NCBI RefSeq assembly: GCF_031843945.1
Contig: NZ_JAVTJJ010000002.1
Coordinates: forward strand, 248,001 to 312,000
Origin: Paracidovorax sp031843945
GTDB taxonomy: Bacteria; Pseudomonadota; Gammaproteobacteria; Burkholderiales; Burkholderiaceae_C
Reading direction: 5' to 3'
DNA: 64,000 bases
Position numbers and translations under genes: made by a program. The notes beneath the pieces were generated by a model. That model was given only the letters and a program-made list of their open reading frames with translations. It ran no database searches and was not told the origin of the DNA. Positions 8,712-16,363 of this stretch are shown here, piece after piece. The stretch's first letter is position 1; every line of letters begins with the position of its first letter.

Positions 8712-9620
8712 ATGATAGACACCCTGGACCACGCCCTGCCCCACGGCATCACCCTGCACTGTCGCGTGAGTGGCGACGCGGGGCGGCCCGTCCTGCTGTT
8801 TTTGCACGGCTTCCCGGAAGGCGCGTTCATCTGGGACGGCCTGCTGGAACATTTCGCCAGGCCGGAACAGGGTGGCTACCGATGCGTGGCGCCCCACCTG
8901 CGCGGCTTTGCGCCGTCCAGCAGCCCGCCGGAGCGCGAGGCGTACCGCGCCAAGCATCTGGTGCAGGACATCGTGGCGCTGATCGCAGCCGAATGCGGCG
9001 CCGGCCAGCCGCTGGCGGCGCTCATCGCGCACGACTGGGGCGGTGCGGTGGCCTGGAACGTGGCCAATCAACGGCCCGATCTGCTGCAGCGGCTGCTGAT
9101 CGTCAATTCGCCGCACCCGGGCGCCTTCCTGCGTGAGCTGCAGCACAACCCAGCGCAGCAGGCGGCCAGCGATTACATGCGCTTTCTCTGCCGACCCGAT
9201 GCCGAAGCGCTGCTGGCTGAGAACGACTTTGCCCGCCTGTTCGGCTTTTTCGACACGCCGGGCGGCGGCGGCGCCCCCGACTGGCTGACCCCGGCCGTGC
9301 GCGATCAGTACCGAGCGCAATGGCAGGGCGGCCTGACCGGCCCATGCAACTACTACCGCGCCAGCCCGCTGCGCCCGCCGCATGCCGACGACCCTGGCGC
9401 CGCTGCCGTGCAATTGCCGACGGAGATGCTGACAGTGCAGGTGCCCACCCAGGTGCTGTGGGGCCTGAACGACCCGGCCTTGCTGCCCGGCTTACTGGAC
9501 GGTTTGAGCGACTGGGTGCCCGACCTGCGGGTGCAGCCGCTGCCCTCGGCATCGCACTGGGTGGTGCATGAGCAGCCGGACGCGGTGGCTACAGCGCTAG
9601 CCAGCCTGCTCACCCGCTAG
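8712..9620 (+). CDS. Alpha/beta-fold hydrolase, epoxide-hydrolase-like
   Basis: 302 residues. The oxyanion motif is HGFPE (32-36). The nucleophile motif is AHDWGG with D108 as nucleophile, typical of epoxide hydrolases and haloalkane dehalogenases rather than Ser-dependent esterases. The acid and base are probably the Asp in WGLNDPAL and the His in SASHWVVHEQP. The variable cap lies at about residues 135-235. Substrate cannot be predicted. The gene sits between repeat copies b and c, and its TAG stop directly abuts copy c. Confidence 0.85.
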   Translation: MIDTLDHALPHGITLHCRVSGDAGRPVLLFLHGFPEGAFIWDGLLEHFARPEQGGYRCVAPHLRGFAPSSSPPEREAYRAKHLVQDIVALIAAECGAGQPLAALIAHDWGGAVAWNVANQRPDLLQRLLIVNSPHPGAFLRELQHNPAQQAASDYMRFLCRPDAEALLAENDFARLFGFFDTPGGGGAPDWLTPAVRDQYRAQWQGGLTGPCNYYRASPLRPPHADDPGAAAVQLPTEMLTVQVPTQVLWGLNDPALLPGLLDGLSDWVPDLRVQPLPSASHWVVHEQPDAVATALASLLTR

Positions 9621-9678
9621 TTGCTACTATATTTATAGCCACTAGCGCTTGATGGATAAGCGCTAGAGGCCTATTTCA
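9621..9678 (+). repeat. Interspersed two-hairpin repeat, copy c (near-consensus)
   Basis: One of the best copies: TTGCTACTATATTTATAGC, then AGCGCTT...AAGCGCT stem arms and a TAGAGGCCTATTTCA end. It fills exactly the space between two convergent genes. It begins after the TAG of the hydrolase, and its end overlaps the TGA (on the minus strand) of the acyltransferase. Confidence 0.92.
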
Positions 9679-10545
9679 CTCATAAACCGACGGTGCACCC
9701 TCGGGCCGCGTCTTGAAGCGCCGATGCACCCAGTAGTACTGGCTGGGCATGGTCAAAATCGCCGTTTCCAACTCGCGGTTCATGCGGGCCGTGTCCGCCA
9801 CCACGTCGTCGGTTGGAAAGTGCTCCCACGCGGGCGTCAGCTCGGCCACGTAGCCTTCGGGCGTCATGCGGCTATAGAGGCCCACCACCTTGGCGCGGCC
9901 CAGCCGGGCAAAGCGCGACAACGACGGAATGGTCGCCACCTGCGGCACCGCGAAGAACGGCACGAAAAGCGAATCGCCCGCGCCGTAGTCCATGTCGGGC
10001 AGCAGGTACAGCAGGCCGCCCTTGCGCAAGCACGAGATGATGGGCTTGACCCCGTCCGCGCGGTTGAGCATCTGCACCTTGCCGAAGCGCTGGCGCCCAG
10101 CCATGAACCAGGCGTCCTGCACCGGATCAGGGTGGGTGGCGAAGATCGAGGTGAATTCACGCGGCGTGTTCAGCGGCAGCGCCAGGCCGCCCGCGTCCAT
10201 GCTGTAGAAATGCGGCGCGAAGACGATGGTGGGCGCGTCGCCCTCCAACTCGTGCAGCGCACCGACGAGCTTTACGCGGCTGCGTACCAGCGCCTCGGAG
10301 CCCGACCACAGCCAGCCCCGGTCCAGGAAGGCCTGGCAGAACACCTCGAACGATTCCCGCGCCCAGGCGCGCCGCTGCTCGGGCGCCATGTCGGGAAAGC
10401 ACACCTCCAGATTGCGCAGCGCCACCTTGCGCCGCCGCGCCGCCAGCACGAACAGCACGCGGCCGATGTACGCGCCCAAGGCGCGCAGCACGGGCAGCGG
10501 CAGGCGGCCGAGCAGCCCCAGCAGGGCGATACCGATACGCACCAT
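9676..10545 (-). CDS. LpxL/HtrB-family lipid A acyltransferase, second of pair
   Basis: 289 residues from the ATG at 10545, chosen because it forms a one-base TGATG overlap with the upstream paralogue; the open frame extends 28 codons farther. The family transfers secondary acyl chains to lipid A on the inner membrane. The catalytic HX4D motif is H112 and D117 in APHFYSMDAG. The N-terminus has a hydrophobic stretch and a basic RRRK patch. The two paralogues differ clearly in sequence, so they probably acylate different positions. The stop codon lies in repeat copy c. Confidence 0.9.
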   Translation of the reverse strand: MVRIGIALLGLLGRLPLPVLRALGAYIGRVLFVLAARRRKVALRNLEVCFPDMAPEQRRAWARESFEVFCQAFLDRGWLWSGSEALVRSRVKLVGALHELEGDAPTIVFAPHFYSMDAGGLALPLNTPREFTSIFATHPDPVQDAWFMAGRQRFGKVQMLNRADGVKPIISCLRKGGLLYLLPDMDYGAGDSLFVPFFAVPQVATIPSLSRFARLGRAKVVGLYSRMTPEGYVAELTPAWEHFPTDDVVADTARMNRELETAILTMPSQYYWVHRRFKTRPEGAPSVYE

Positions 10546-11432
10546 CACGCGGCGTCTCCACTCGATGCAGGCGATGCAGGCGTTGGTGCTGGAGCCCCGC
10601 GCGGCTGCTTGTAGCGCCCGTAGCCCCACAGGTACTGCTGCGGGTCCTGGCGGATGACGTACTCCATCGCCTGGTTGATCTGCAGCACGGCGGCGTCGAG
10701 TTCCGGGGCGATCGGCACGCTCAATTCGTCGAAGTGCAGGACATAGCCCTGCCCGCGCGGCAGCCGCTCGCAGCGCGCCAGCACCACGCTGGCGCCCGTC
10801 TGCTGCGCCAGCCGGGCCGCGAGAGTCATGGTGTAGGCCTCGCGGCCGAAGAAGGACGACCAGATCCCCAGGCCATGCGGCGGCACCTGGTCAGGCAACA
10901 GGCCGACGGCTTCGCCCCGGCGCAGTGCCTTGAGCATCTGCCGCACGCCTTGCAGCGTGGTCGGCACCGCCTCGATGCCCGGGCGGTTGCGCGCGGTCTG
11001 CATGATGTCCGCCAGCCACGACTGGCGCGCCGGCCGGTACAGGATGGTGATGGGGCCGTGCGACGGGCTCCAGCGCGCGGCGGCCGCCTGCACCGACAGC
11101 TCGAAGCAACCGATGTGCGGCGTCAGGAAGACGAGCCCCTTGCCACGCGCCCAGGCGCGCTCCACGCAGTCGCCGTTGCGGATCTGCACGGGCGGCGATT
11201 CGGTCTTGAGCCACAGGCGCGGCATCTCGGCCACCATGCGGCCGGCATGGCCGATGGCGGCGCGCACATCGCCCAGCGCATAGCCCGCCCGCGCGGCGTT
11301 GTCGATGAAGCGGCGGCGATAGGTGGGCGATGCGGCGAACACGATCCAGCCCGCTGCGGCGCCCAGTAGATGCGATAGCCACAGCGGCAGGGCCGCAAGG
11401 CCGTGGAAGAGAGATCGAAACAAGGATGGCAC
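10545..11432 (-). CDS. LpxL/HtrB-family lipid A acyltransferase, first of pair
   Basis: 295 residues. The catalytic HX4E motif is H106 and E111 in TPHIGCFELS, with downstream conserved segments LLPDQVPPHGLG and YLWGYGRYKQPRG. An N-terminal membrane anchor (HLLGAAAGWIVFAAS) is visible. It is the lead gene of a two-gene acyltransferase operon, translationally coupled to the next by a one-base overlap. It diverges from metK across 132 bases that contain the metK leader hairpin. The tail is rich in Ala, Pro and Ser. Confidence 0.92.
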   Translation of the reverse strand: MPSLFRSLFHGLAALPLWLSHLLGAAAGWIVFAASPTYRRRFIDNAARAGYALGDVRAAIGHAGRMVAEMPRLWLKTESPPVQIRNGDCVERAWARGKGLVFLTPHIGCFELSVQAAAARWSPSHGPITILYRPARQSWLADIMQTARNRPGIEAVPTTLQGVRQMLKALRRGEAVGLLPDQVPPHGLGIWSSFFGREAYTMTLAARLAQQTGASVVLARCERLPRGQGYVLHFDELSVPIAPELDAAVLQINQAMEYVIRQDPQQYLWGYGRYKQPRGAPAPTPASPASSGDAA

Positions 11433-11497
11433 TAGAATGGCTCGGTCGCTGGGTTAAATGAGCAACTTGCAGGGCGACGTAAAACAATTCTGCTAAA

Positions 11498-11532
11498 GCG
11501 TTCGCCAAAGCTCCCGAGCTGAGGGCAAACGC
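11498..11532 (+). promoter_or_regulatory. Structured 5' leader of metK
   Basis: A stem forms between GCGTT (11498-11502) and AACGC (11528-11532), continuing after one mismatch with GCC/GGC (11504-11506 with 11524-11526). It is capped by an AGCT/AGCT stem with a CCCG loop (11509-11520). It ends 32 bases before the metK start. It does not match any S-adenosylmethionine riboswitch class that I recognise. Confidence 0.5.
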
Positions 11533-11564
11533 CCCACACGCTGCAAGTACCGGAGTTTATTCAA

Positions 11565-12746
11565 ATGGCGAACGATTTCCTTTTCACTTCCGAGTCCGTC
11601 TCTGAAGGTCACCCCGACAAAGTGGCCGACCAGATCTCGGATGCCATCCTCGACGCGATCTTCGCGCAGGACCCCCGCAGCCGCGTCGCTGCCGAAACCC
11701 TGACCAACACCGGCCTCGTGGTGCTGGCCGGCGAGATCACCACCAACGCGCATGTCGACTACATCCAGGTGGCGCGCGACACCATCAAGCGCATCGGCTA
11801 CGACAACACCGACTACGGCATCGACTACAAGGGCTGCGCCGTGCTGGTGGCCTACGACAAGCAGTCCAACGACATCGCCCAGGGCGTGGACCACGCCAGC
11901 GACGACCACCTGAACACCGGCGCCGGCGACCAGGGCCTGATGTTCGGCTACGCCTGCGACGAGACGCCCGAGTTGATGCCCGCGCCCATCTACTACGCGC
12001 ACCGCCTGGTCGAGCGCCAGGCCCAGCTGCGCAAGGACGGCCGCCTGCCCTTCCTGCGCCCCGACGCCAAGTCGCAAGTCACGATGCGCTATGTGGACGG
12101 CAAGCCCCACAGCATCGACACGGTGGTGCTCTCCACCCAGCACCACCCCGACCAGAGCGAAACCCAGACCAAGATGAAGACCTCGTTCACCGAAGCCATC
12201 ATCGAAGAGATCATCAAGCCCGTGCTGCCCAAGGAATGGCTGCAGAACACCCGCTACCTGATCAACCCCACCGGCCGCTTCGTCATCGGCGGCCCGCAGG
12301 GCGATTGCGGCCTCACCGGCCGCAAGATCATTGTGGACACCTACGGCGGTGCCTGCCCGCACGGCGGCGGCGCTTTCAGCGGCAAGGACCCAACGAAGGT
12401 CGACCGCTCGGCCGCCTACGCCGCGCGCTACGTGGCCAAGAACATCGTGGCTGCGGGCCTGGCGCGCCAGTGCCAGATCCAGGTGGCCTACGCCATCGGC
12501 GTGGCCGAGCCCATGAACATCACGGTCTACACCGAAGGCACGGGCGTGGTGTCGGACGAACGCCTGGCCGCACTGGTGCGCGAGCACTTCGACCTGCGAC
12601 CCAAGGGCATCATCCAGATGCTCGACCTGCTGCGCCCGATCTACGAAAAGACGGCTGCCTACGGCCACTTCGGCCGCGAAGAGCCCGAATTCAGCTGGGA
12701 GCGGACGGACAAAGCTGCAGCATTGCGTGCTGCAGCCGGGCTGTAA
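11565..12746 (+). CDS. metK: S-adenosylmethionine synthase
   Basis: 393 residues. The enzyme makes AdoMet from methionine and ATP. Signatures are EGHPDKVADQISD near the N-terminus, the GAGDQG loop and GGGAFSGKDPTKVDRSAAY. A CGGAG ribosome binding site lies nine bases before the ATG. It is preceded by a strong hairpin in the leader and diverges from the acyltransferase pair. The AraC-type gene follows 9 bases after the stop and could be cotranscribed. Confidence 0.97.
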   Translation: MANDFLFTSESVSEGHPDKVADQISDAILDAIFAQDPRSRVAAETLTNTGLVVLAGEITTNAHVDYIQVARDTIKRIGYDNTDYGIDYKGCAVLVAYDKQSNDIAQGVDHASDDHLNTGAGDQGLMFGYACDETPELMPAPIYYAHRLVERQAQLRKDGRLPFLRPDAKSQVTMRYVDGKPHSIDTVVLSTQHHPDQSETQTKMKTSFTEAIIEEIIKPVLPKEWLQNTRYLINPTGRFVIGGPQGDCGLTGRKIIVDTYGGACPHGGGAFSGKDPTKVDRSAAYAARYVAKNIVAAGLARQCQIQVAYAIGVAEPMNITVYTEGTGVVSDERLAALVREHFDLRPKGIIQMLDLLRPIYEKTAAYGHFGREEPEFSWERTDKAAALRAAAGL

Positions 12747-12755
12747 AGCCTGCAC

Positions 12756-13559
12756 GTGACAAGCCAGACCCGCACGCCGCCGCGGTTCTGGCACGACAGC
12801 GCCCTGCCGTTCGTGGAGAGTCGCAGCGCGGCCAGCAGCCGCGCCTGCTACCGCCCGCACACGCACACCACGCTGTCGATTGGCGTGGTGGATGCGGGCC
12901 GCAGCGTGTTCACCTGCGCAGGCCACAGCGTGCCGCTGGCGCATGGCGCCCTGGTGGCCGTACCTGCAGGCTGTGTGCATGCCTGCAACCCGGCGCCCGG
13001 AGAGCGCTGGAGCTACCAGATGCTTTATCTCGATGCCGCCTGGGTCGCAGAAACACTGGCAAAGGCCGGCGTGGCTGCTGTTCCAGGCCACGCCTTCGTG
13101 GTGCGCCACGCCCCGGCCTATCAGGCGTTTTGCGATCTGAATCAACGGCTCTTTTCACGCGCGCCCGCCGCCGACAAGAAGGCTGCGCTCTCGCACTTTC
13201 TCACCGGTAGCGCCTGGCGCCATAGCGCCGCTGCACTGGCGCAGACCGGGGCACAACCGCCGCTCGCCCGCGTACTGGCGCTGCTCCAGGCGCGGTATGC
13301 CGACGCGCTTCCCCTGCCCCTGCTGGCCCAGGTCGCGGGAATGACGCCGCACGCGCTGGTGCGCGCCTTTCGCGCGGCCACCGGGCTCACGCCGCACGCC
13401 TATCAACTCGACCTCCGCATCAACGCCGCACGCACCCTGCTGCGGGCCGGGGATGCTCCCGCCGCCGTCGCGCAGGATCTGGGCTTCTACGACCAGAGCC
13501 ACTTCCACAACGCATTCAAGCAGCGTGTGGCAGCCACACCGGGCGACTATCTGCGCTGA
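12756..13559 (+). CDS. AraC-family transcriptional regulator
   Basis: 267 residues with a GTG start at 12756, nine bases after metK. The N-terminal half is a cupin-like sensing domain of the AraC ligand-binding type (RPHTHTTLSIGVVDAG). The C-terminal half has two helix-turn-helix units, ending with the AraC signature DLGFYDQSHFHNAFKQ. These regulators of amino-acid exporters often lie beside a LysE family gene, which is the case here, so control of the following exporter is a reasonable inference. A T-rich hairpin candidate follows. Confidence 0.9.
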   Translation: MTSQTRTPPRFWHDSALPFVESRSAASSRACYRPHTHTTLSIGVVDAGRSVFTCAGHSVPLAHGALVAVPAGCVHACNPAPGERWSYQMLYLDAAWVAETLAKAGVAAVPGHAFVVRHAPAYQAFCDLNQRLFSRAPAADKKAALSHFLTGSAWRHSAAALAQTGAQPPLARVLALLQARYADALPLPLLAQVAGMTPHALVRAFRAATGLTPHAYQLDLRINAARTLLRAGDAPAAVAQDLGFYDQSHFHNAFKQRVAATPGDYLR

Positions 13560-13581
13560 GCATCGAGCTTGGTTTCTGCGA

Positions 13582-13614
13582 GGCTCTGCGAGTCTTCTGC
13601 GAGCGCCTTTTTTT
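13582..13614 (+). terminator. Weak terminator candidate after the AraC gene
   Basis: GGCTC and GAGCGCC can pair imperfectly around a loop holding TCTGCGAG direct repeats, followed by a run of seven T. The stem is imperfect and the loop long, so this is tentative. Confidence 0.35.
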
Positions 13615-13687
13615 CCAATACGTCTGCCCCAGGGCACGCCAGACTGCACGCAGCGCGACATGGGTCGCACCACGCAAAAGGCTTGCA

Positions 13688-14311
13688 TTGCTCGAACAAT
13701 TTCTGATGGTGGCCGGAGCCCACTTCGTGGCCCTGCTGAGTCCGGGGCCGGACTTCTTTCTGATCGTGCGCACCGCGCTGCTGCAAGGCTGGAGGCGCGC
13801 CAGCAGCATATGCCTGGGTGTGGCGCTGGCGAACGGCATCTTCATCGCGTTGGCCTGGGGCGGACTCTCGGTGATCCGTCCCGGCAGCCTGCCTTTCATC
13901 GTCCTGCAGTGGGGTGGTTGTCTCTACCTCGGATGGATGGGCGTTGGGCTATTGCAGTCGAAAGGCACCAGCCTGTCGCCCCTGAACGGCATGGACGCCG
14001 CCACACGACTGAGTTGGCGTCAAGGCTTGCGGATGGGCTTGGCTTCGGGTCTGCTCAACCCCAAGAACGCCCTTTTCTACGCCAGCTTGTTCACCTTGCT
14101 GGGCGGCACTCCCAGCCGCATTCAGGCGATGTATGGGTTGTGGATGGTGTGCGCCGTACTGGGCTGGGATTTGCTGGTCGCCGCGACAGCAGGCCATCGC
14201 GCCGTGGTGGAGCGGTTTGCCCGCCATCTGCAGCGCATAGAACGTGCTACCGGCGCGGCACTGCTCGCCATCGCCGTCGGGGTGGCGTGGCATGCGTTGG
14301 CCATGCAATAA
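13688..14311 (+). CDS. LysE/RhtB-family amino-acid exporter
   Basis: 207 residues from a TTG at 13688; an ATG at 13706 is the alternative. Five to six hydrophobic helices are visible, with the LysE-family signature LLSPGPDFFLIVRTALLQG at the N-terminus and GLLNPKNALFYASLF in the middle. Members export amino acids such as lysine, threonine or homoserine lactone when the cell is overloaded. The neighbouring AraC-type gene is a plausible regulator. Substrate is not predictable from sequence. Confidence 0.9.
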   Translation: MLEQFLMVAGAHFVALLSPGPDFFLIVRTALLQGWRRASSICLGVALANGIFIALAWGGLSVIRPGSLPFIVLQWGGCLYLGWMGVGLLQSKGTSLSPLNGMDAATRLSWRQGLRMGLASGLLNPKNALFYASLFTLLGGTPSRIQAMYGLWMVCAVLGWDLLVAATAGHRAVVERFARHLQRIERATGAALLAIAVGVAWHALAMQ

Positions 14312-14451
14312 GCCACACCCGGCAATGCAGCCAATCAGCACCCTCCTACGCAGGCGGCTCCCTCCATCCGACGGGGAAGCCAAGGCAGCGCATGTAACTT
14401 GCGTACATACATTTCGCAGTGCCTGCACTGCTGTCCACAAGGAGTTGAACC

Positions 14452-14637
14452 ATGCTGAAGTACGCCATCATCTTTGCTCTCATCGCCCTGGTCGCCGGCG
14501 CCATGGGCTTCACTGGCGTGGCTGCAGGCGCTGCGGGCATTGCCAAGATCCTGTTCGTGCTGTTCCTGGTGGTGGCCGTCATCTTCGTGATTCTGGCGGT
14601 GTTGGGTGTGGGCGCAGCCCGCAAGGCGCTGAAGTAA
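14452..14637 (+). CDS. Small membrane protein, DUF1328/YtjA family
   Basis: 61 residues with two transmembrane helices (AIIFALIALVAGAMGFTGVA and ILFVLFLVVAVIFVILAVLG) separated by a Gly/Ala turn, and a short basic tail. The spacing and GFTGVAAGAAGIAK motif are those of DUF1328. An AAGGAG ribosome binding site precedes the ATG. Function is unknown in the family. It is followed 13 bases later by a hemerythrin gene, and these two probably form a small stress-type operon. Confidence 0.9.
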   Translation: MLKYAIIFALIALVAGAMGFTGVAAGAAGIAKILFVLFLVVAVIFVILAVLGVGAARKALK

Positions 14638-14650
14638 GAGTGCAGCCCGC

Positions 14651-15109
14651 ATGACCACTGACATCAACATCTTCGAAGCGCTGCGCGAGAGCCATGAACG
14701 CCAGCGCACTCTGGTGCGCCAGGTCAAGGCCACCAGCGGCGATACGCCAGAGCGCAAGTCGCTGTTCGACGAACTCAAGCGCGAGTTGGCAGCCCATGAA
14801 CTGGCGGAAGACCGCCATTTCTACCGGCTGCTGATGGAACACGACAACGGCATCGATCTGTCGCGCCACGCCATTGCCGAGCACCACGCCATCGACGAAT
14901 TGGTGGAAGACCTGGAAGCGGCCGACCCGTCGACTTCTTCGTGGTTGGCCATTGCTACCAAGCTGGGCGACAAGGTGCTGCACCATCTGAAGGAAGAGGA
15001 AACGCGCTTCTTTCAGATGGCCGGCAAGATGCTGAGCGACACGCAGAAGTCCCGGCTGGCCGGTGACTACCTGCGCACCTACGACGAGGCAAAGTCGGTT
15101 GCAGCGTGA
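14651..15109 (+). CDS. Hemerythrin HHE-domain protein
   Basis: 152 residues. Ligand histidines and acids appear in SHERQ, HELAEDRHFYRLLMEHD, EHHAIDELVED and HHLKEEETRFF, in the order expected of a four-helix bundle with a di-iron site. It is cytosolic, with no signal peptide. Such proteins bind oxygen or nitric oxide, or store iron. It shares direction and close spacing with the DUF1328 gene. Confidence 0.9.
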   Translation: MTTDINIFEALRESHERQRTLVRQVKATSGDTPERKSLFDELKRELAAHELAEDRHFYRLLMEHDNGIDLSRHAIAEHHAIDELVEDLEAADPSTSSWLAIATKLGDKVLHHLKEEETRFFQMAGKMLSDTQKSRLAGDYLRTYDEAKSVAA

Positions 15110-15254
15110 CGGCGGATCATTGAACTGAACTGGTTGCGTACCAGACGAAGAAGTCCGGGCGGCCCCTCAGGTTGCGCCGGACTTCGCGTTTGAGCAGACA
15201 TGGCGAATACGCTCGAGTGCTGCCCAACTTCCGCAGCGCTGCAGATAATCTGAC

Positions 15255-16112
15255 ATGACCCGCTCGATTCAGTTACTCGCCATCGACCCGCAGAACGACT
15301 TCTGCGACCTGCCCGCCGACTGGCATGGCCGTGACCCACTTTCGGGTCTGCCCATCGCACCGTCTTTGCCCGTGGCCGGCGCCCATGCCGACCTGCAGCG
15401 CCTAGCCGGCTGGCTGCGCGCGCAGGGCAAGAACATTGACGCAGTGACGGTCACGCTCGACTCACATCAGCGTTACGACGTGGCCCACCCAGGCTTCTGG
15501 CGCACGGATGCCGCAGGCGAGGTCGTGCCCTTCACATCCATCACGGCGGCGCAAGTGCGCGCGGGCCGGTTCGCGCCCCGTGACTTCACCGCGCTGCCAC
15601 GGGTGCTGCGTTATCTGGACGCGCTGGAAGCGCAGGGCCGCTACACACTGATGGTGTGGCCCGTGCACTGCGAGGTCGGCCGTTGGGGCCATGGTGTTCA
15701 CGCAGACCTGCTCGCCGCATGCGGCGAATGGCAGGCCTTGAGCCACACCGCAGTGCGCAACGTCTTCAAGGGACTGAACCCGTGGACCGAACACTACAGC
15801 GCCATCCAGGCCGAAGTGCCCGACCCGGCCGATGCGGACACCGCGCTGAACACCCGGCTGCTGGATGCACTCGCCCCTGCCGACCTGCTGATCGTCGCCG
15901 GTGAAGCCAGCAGCCACTGCGTGCGCGCCACCGTCGAACACCTGGTGGAATACCTGCCCACACGGCGGCCTGGCTGGACGGCTGAGCGCATCGTGCTGCT
16001 GACCGATTGCATGAGCCCCGTAGCCGGCTTTGAGGCGCAGCACGGCGCCTTCATTGCCGCCATGCGCGCGCAGGGTATTCAACTGGCAAATTCAGATGAA
16101 ATCAGCCTCTAG
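15255..16112 (+). CDS. Isochorismatase-fold cysteine hydrolase, nicotinamidase-like
   Basis: 285 residues. The catalytic triad candidates of the nicotinamidase/isochorismatase fold are D11 (AIDPQNDF), a central basic residue and C222 in GEASSHCVRATV. A metal-site-like segment is VWPVHCEVGRWGHGVH. It is longer than E. coli PncA (about 213 residues). The next intact gene encodes an NMN adenylyltransferase-Nudix fusion, which supports a role in pyridine-nucleotide salvage, although the substrate is not proven. The stop TAG lies inside repeat copy d. Confidence 0.82.
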   Translation: MTRSIQLLAIDPQNDFCDLPADWHGRDPLSGLPIAPSLPVAGAHADLQRLAGWLRAQGKNIDAVTVTLDSHQRYDVAHPGFWRTDAAGEVVPFTSITAAQVRAGRFAPRDFTALPRVLRYLDALEAQGRYTLMVWPVHCEVGRWGHGVHADLLAACGEWQALSHTAVRNVFKGLNPWTEHYSAIQAEVPDPADADTALNTRLLDALAPADLLIVAGEASSHCVRATVEHLVEYLPTRRPGWTAERIVLLTDCMSPVAGFEAQHGAFIAAMRAQGIQLANSDEISL

Positions 16113-16154
16113 CGCCCGTCCAATAAGCGCAAGCAGCTATTAATAAGTGAGCAT
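16099..16154 (-). repeat. Interspersed two-hairpin repeat, copy d
   Basis: Reads AAATCAGCCTCTAGCGCCC, then AATAAGCGCAAGCAGCTATT and a degenerate AAGTGAGC end. The TAG stop of the preceding hydrolase is the TAG of CCTCTAGCGC. Confidence 0.82.
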
Positions 16155-16241
16155 CCCCCGCCGGCAATGATCACCGGCTCGCTCGACACCGGCTTCTCCA
16201 AGTTCACCCCGCAGCTGGTGCTGCTGGCCAGCATCTGAGTC
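16155..16241 (+). pseudogene. Possible gene remnant between two repeat copies
   Basis: The 87 bases between repeat copies d and e have GC content and codon pattern like coding DNA. A frame from an ATG at 16167 to a TGA at 16236-16238 encodes 23 residues starting MITGSLDTGFSKF and ending in VLLASI. It looks like the 3' end of a lost gene left between two repeats. I cannot assign the parent family. Confidence 0.35.
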
Positions 16242-16290
16242 AGAATGGCCTCCAGCGCTTATTGGATAAGCGCAAGCTGCTCACTTTTTT
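16242..16290 (-). repeat. Interspersed two-hairpin repeat, copy e
   Basis: Reads AGAATGGCCTCCAGCGCTT, then GGATAAGCGCAAGCTGCTC. It has the same orientation as copy d about 90 bases upstream and shares its degenerate GCTCACT end, so the pair may be a local duplication. Confidence 0.78.
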
Positions 16291-16363
16291 GACTCCATTG
16301 CCTGCGCGGGCGCATCTGCTTCGCCGCCCATCTGCCCCTCCGCAAAACCTCCCCTTCTTGCCC

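Noticed and set aside
11498..11532. Assigning the metK leader to a known S-adenosylmethionine or S-adenosylhomocysteine riboswitch
   Set aside because: The conserved bases and junction layout of the classes I know are not present; kept only as a structured leader.
11493..13145. A 550-codon open frame on the strand opposite metK
   Set aside because: It is antisense to the whole of metK, has low-complexity Gly/Val/Ala/His composition with no family motif, and results from the high GC content removing stops.
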